Assembly (NCBI GenBank): GCA_019237175.1
Contig: JAFAHP010000504.1
Location: forward strand, 1-7,353
Length of the DNA stretch: 7,353 nucleotides
DNA from: Alphaproteobacteria bacterium
GTDB lineage: Bacteria; Pseudomonadota; Alphaproteobacteria; ATCC43930; CGMCC-115725
Direction of reading: 5' to 3'
The position numbers were made by a program, and so were the translations under genes. Of this stretch, positions 6,060-7,353 are shown in pieces. Position 1 is the stretch's first letter, and the number at the start of each line of letters is the position of its first letter. The notes below the pieces were generated by a model that saw nothing but the letters and a program-made list of their open reading frames with translations, made no database searches and was not told the DNA's origin.

Positions 6060-6248
6060 CTATCCGCCGTCATCACCGGTCACCATGCGTCGCTCGCGAT
6101 CCTCGATCCGGCGCGCGGTTTCGACCATCATTTCGCGCAGTTCGCGTTCGTCGAGGCCAGCGCTGCGCAATACCGGCTCCATGACTTCGTCGGCAAGCAG
6201 GTCGTCGAGGCTCGGCTGGTAGCGGCAGCAATCGATGCGCCTATCCAT
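6060..6248 (-). CDS. Small conserved-looking hypothetical protein
   Basis: A 62-residue protein I cannot assign to a named family. It starts MDRRIDCCRYQP, then has SLDDLLADEVMEPVLRSAGL and a predicted amphipathic helix, LDERELREMMVETARRIEDR, with a charged tail ending GDDGG. The core form SLDDLLxD...(8-10)...D-x-x-E-L-x-x-(M/L) recalls, from memory, small uncharacterised alphaproteobacterial proteins. There is no signal peptide or membrane segment; a Cys-Cys pair is at residues 7-8. The frame is open upstream to 6479, but the ATG at 6248 is preceded by a strong ribosome site and the upstream translation is unlike a protein domain, so I choose the short form. Its stop codon begins on the base after the kinase stop, so the two genes converge with no space between them. 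Confidence 0.7.
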   Translation of the reverse strand: MDRRIDCCRYQPSLDDLLADEVMEPVLRSAGLDERELREMMVETARRIEDRERRMVTGDDGG

Positions 6249-6545
6249 CTGTCCCTCCGTCCGTTCTGTTCTATGCAGCATCAACGGAAAGCATGACCGC
6301 TTTATGTCCAGGACTCGGAAATTTCGCGGCATTAGTCCAGGCCGAGCGCCCTTTTCGCGTCCAAATGGAGCGTTCGGACGGCCCAAAACGGGCTTGTTTG
6401 CGAAAATTTCTTGGTCATTGTGGGCAGCTCCCCAATTTGCCACAAAAGTTAACGATTCTCGCCTGGACTTCGCGCCCATGGGCTGATTGCGGCAGACAGA
6501 GCTTGAGAATTCGTTAAAGCGGGTGGCGTGCGGGTGCGGGTGATG
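6249..6545. other. Intergenic region between hpnK and the 62-codon gene
   Basis: A stretch of 297 bases, less GC-rich than its neighbours, which should hold the promoter of the small leftward gene. It contains GTCCAGG at 6306-6312 and again at 6335-6341, 29 bases apart on the same strand, and the inverse CCTGGAC at 6462-6468. It also has A/T-rich blocks (AAATTTC, AAAATTTC). No confident -35/-10 pair was found and no terminator hairpin with T-run behind hpnK. Confidence 0.5.
6254..6258 (-). promoter_or_regulatory. Ribosome binding site of the 62-codon gene
   Basis: GGAGG on the minus strand ends 5 bases before the ATG at 6248. It is the best Shine-Dalgarno match in the window and decides the start of the small gene against the longer open frame. 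Confidence 0.75.
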
Positions 6546-7353
6546 CTAACCGACGAGCCCGCCATAAGTTGACAAAGCGATGCCGAGGTCTTCGATCCGC
6601 GCCTTGACCGCAGGGCTAGTGAGCGCGGCGAGTTCTTCGCGATGACGATAATCCGGCATCGCTGCGCTCAAGACTGGGCTACGCTCGGTTGCGGGGTGAA
6701 AGTACGCTTCGCTCACACCATCCGGTAGATAGGGCAAAAGGCGCAGCACCCGCTGCTCGACCATGTCGCCGCTCCACGTCAAACCGAAAACATGATCGTT
6801 GGCCACCAATCCTGCGCGCCGCACGCGGTGGCGCAACAACTCGGCCCAAGGGCGGTACAACGGGATCGCGACGCGCTCTTGCGGAAACGCACGGCGCAGC
6901 ACGCCGATCGGCTCCGCCGGAACCCGCACCGTCCTCATTCGATAGTCGCGGCCGACTTCCAGGATCAGATCGGCAACCGTCGGATGCAGATGCATGTGCT
7001 TATGGGCGTTGACGTGGTCCAGTTCGAGACCAGTCGCGCGAAACGCCTCGAATTGGGCACGGATTTCCTGCCTCAGTTGGCGCCTGGTTTTGGGCGAAAA
7101 GAAAAATCGCACGCCGGCGCGTCCCAAGTTCCGCTCGAATTTGCCGCTGGGTCCGACCAGTTTGGACACCGTAGAGAGCGGCGATGCCGGGCAACCGTCA
7201 ACCAATACAAGATGCAATCCGACCCGCAATTCGGGAAGGCGCCGCGCCCGCGCCACCGCATCCGCCGCCGCCGGCGCCGCAACCATTAAGCTTGCGGTCG
7301 TTAAAATCCCGTGCCGATGCGCCTCCTCGACAGCAGCGTTGACCGCAGGATCG
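6546..7353 (-). CDS. hpnK: HpnK, hopanoid-associated YdjC-type deacetylase (5' end cut off)
   Basis: Carbohydrate deacetylase of the YdjC/ChbG fold. In hopanoid synthesis HpnK removes the acetyl group from N-acetylglucosaminyl bacteriohopanetetrol made by HpnI, before HpnJ forms the cyclitol ether. 268 residues are visible. The frame continues past an internal ATG at 7286 to the window edge, reading DPAVNAAVEEAHRHGILTT then ASLMVAAP, which is clearly family sequence. So the true start and the metal-binding Asp of the N-terminal ADDFG motif, about 15-20 residues, are outside. Visible metal and catalytic motifs are VGLHLVLVDG and the histidine cluster DHVNAHKHMHLHP. The C-terminal YFHPATE and YRHREELAAL segments are typical. 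As transcription is leftward, hpnI/hpnJ would be expected beyond the right edge, with hpnK last in its operon. The general YdjC fold is certain; the HpnK assignment rests on remembered sequence similarity. Confidence 0.9.
   Translation of the reverse strand, partial: DPAVNAAVEEAHRHGILTTASLMVAAPAAADAVARARRLPELRVGLHLVLVDGCPASPLSTVSKLVGPSGKFERNLGRAGVRFFFSPKTRRQLRQEIRAQFEAFRATGLELDHVNAHKHMHLHPTVADLILEVGRDYRMRTVRVPAEPIGVLRRAFPQERVAIPLYRPWAELLRHRVRRAGLVANDHVFGLTWSGDMVEQRVLRLLPYLPDGVSEAYFHPATERSPVLSAAMPDYRHREELAALTSPAVKARIEDLGIALSTYGGLVG

Noticed and set aside
6235..6486. Rightward frame of 83 codons in the gap before hpnK
   Set aside because: It overlaps the promoter and start of the leftward small gene, has no ribosome site and no recognisable sequence.
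1..7353. tRNA, rRNA, CRISPR array, transposase or phage genes
   Set aside because: None was seen: there are no spaced identical repeats, no transposase motifs and no tRNA-like cloverleaf arms on inspection.

Overview
The window looks like chromosomal DNA of a GC-rich alphaproteobacterium, probably of the Rhodospirillales/Rhizobiales type. The reasons are the high GC content, an iron-responsive-type Rrf2 regulator directly in front of sufBC, a hopanoid gene (hpnK), and two classes of intergenic palindromic repeat of the kind scattered through such genomes. The assignment is an inference from gene content; no marker gene is present.

Layout. Positions 1-262 hold a facing pair of hairpin-forming dispersed repeats and no gene. 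Positions 263-3388 are a leftward (minus-strand) Fe-S cluster assembly operon: rrf2-type regulator, sufB, a small coiled-coil ORF of 82 codons, then sufC. The small ORF sits between two copies of the sufB 3' end: the intact one, and a degenerate frameshifted copy just upstream of sufC. sufD does not follow sufC within the 262 bases available. Positions 3389-3711 are a divergent intergenic region with a near-palindromic candidate operator and a candidate promoter for the regulator. Positions 3712-6059 are a rightward two-component system (OmpR-type response regulator, then a HAMP sensor histidine kinase). The two genes are separated by 230 bases that contain a 147-bp MITE-like palindromic repeat with perfect 12-bp terminal inverted repeats. 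A 62-codon leftward gene of unknown function (6060-6248), with a good ribosome binding site, abuts the kinase stop codon tail to tail. After a 297-base gap comes the 3' part of hpnK, also leftward, whose first codons lie beyond the right edge.

How the genes work together. The Rrf2 protein carries three cysteines spaced almost as in IscR, so it probably senses Fe-S status and controls itself and sufBC. SufB is the scaffold and SufC the ATPase of the SufBCD complex. The two-component system is a self-contained sensor/regulator pair with no visible target. HpnK belongs to side-chain modification of bacteriohopanepolyols. Nothing in the sequence links these three modules to one another.

Most of the window is ordinary conserved gene content. 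The least ordinary feature is the coiled-coil ORF flanked by an intact and a decayed sufB tail, which looks like an insertion or partial duplication inside the suf operon.
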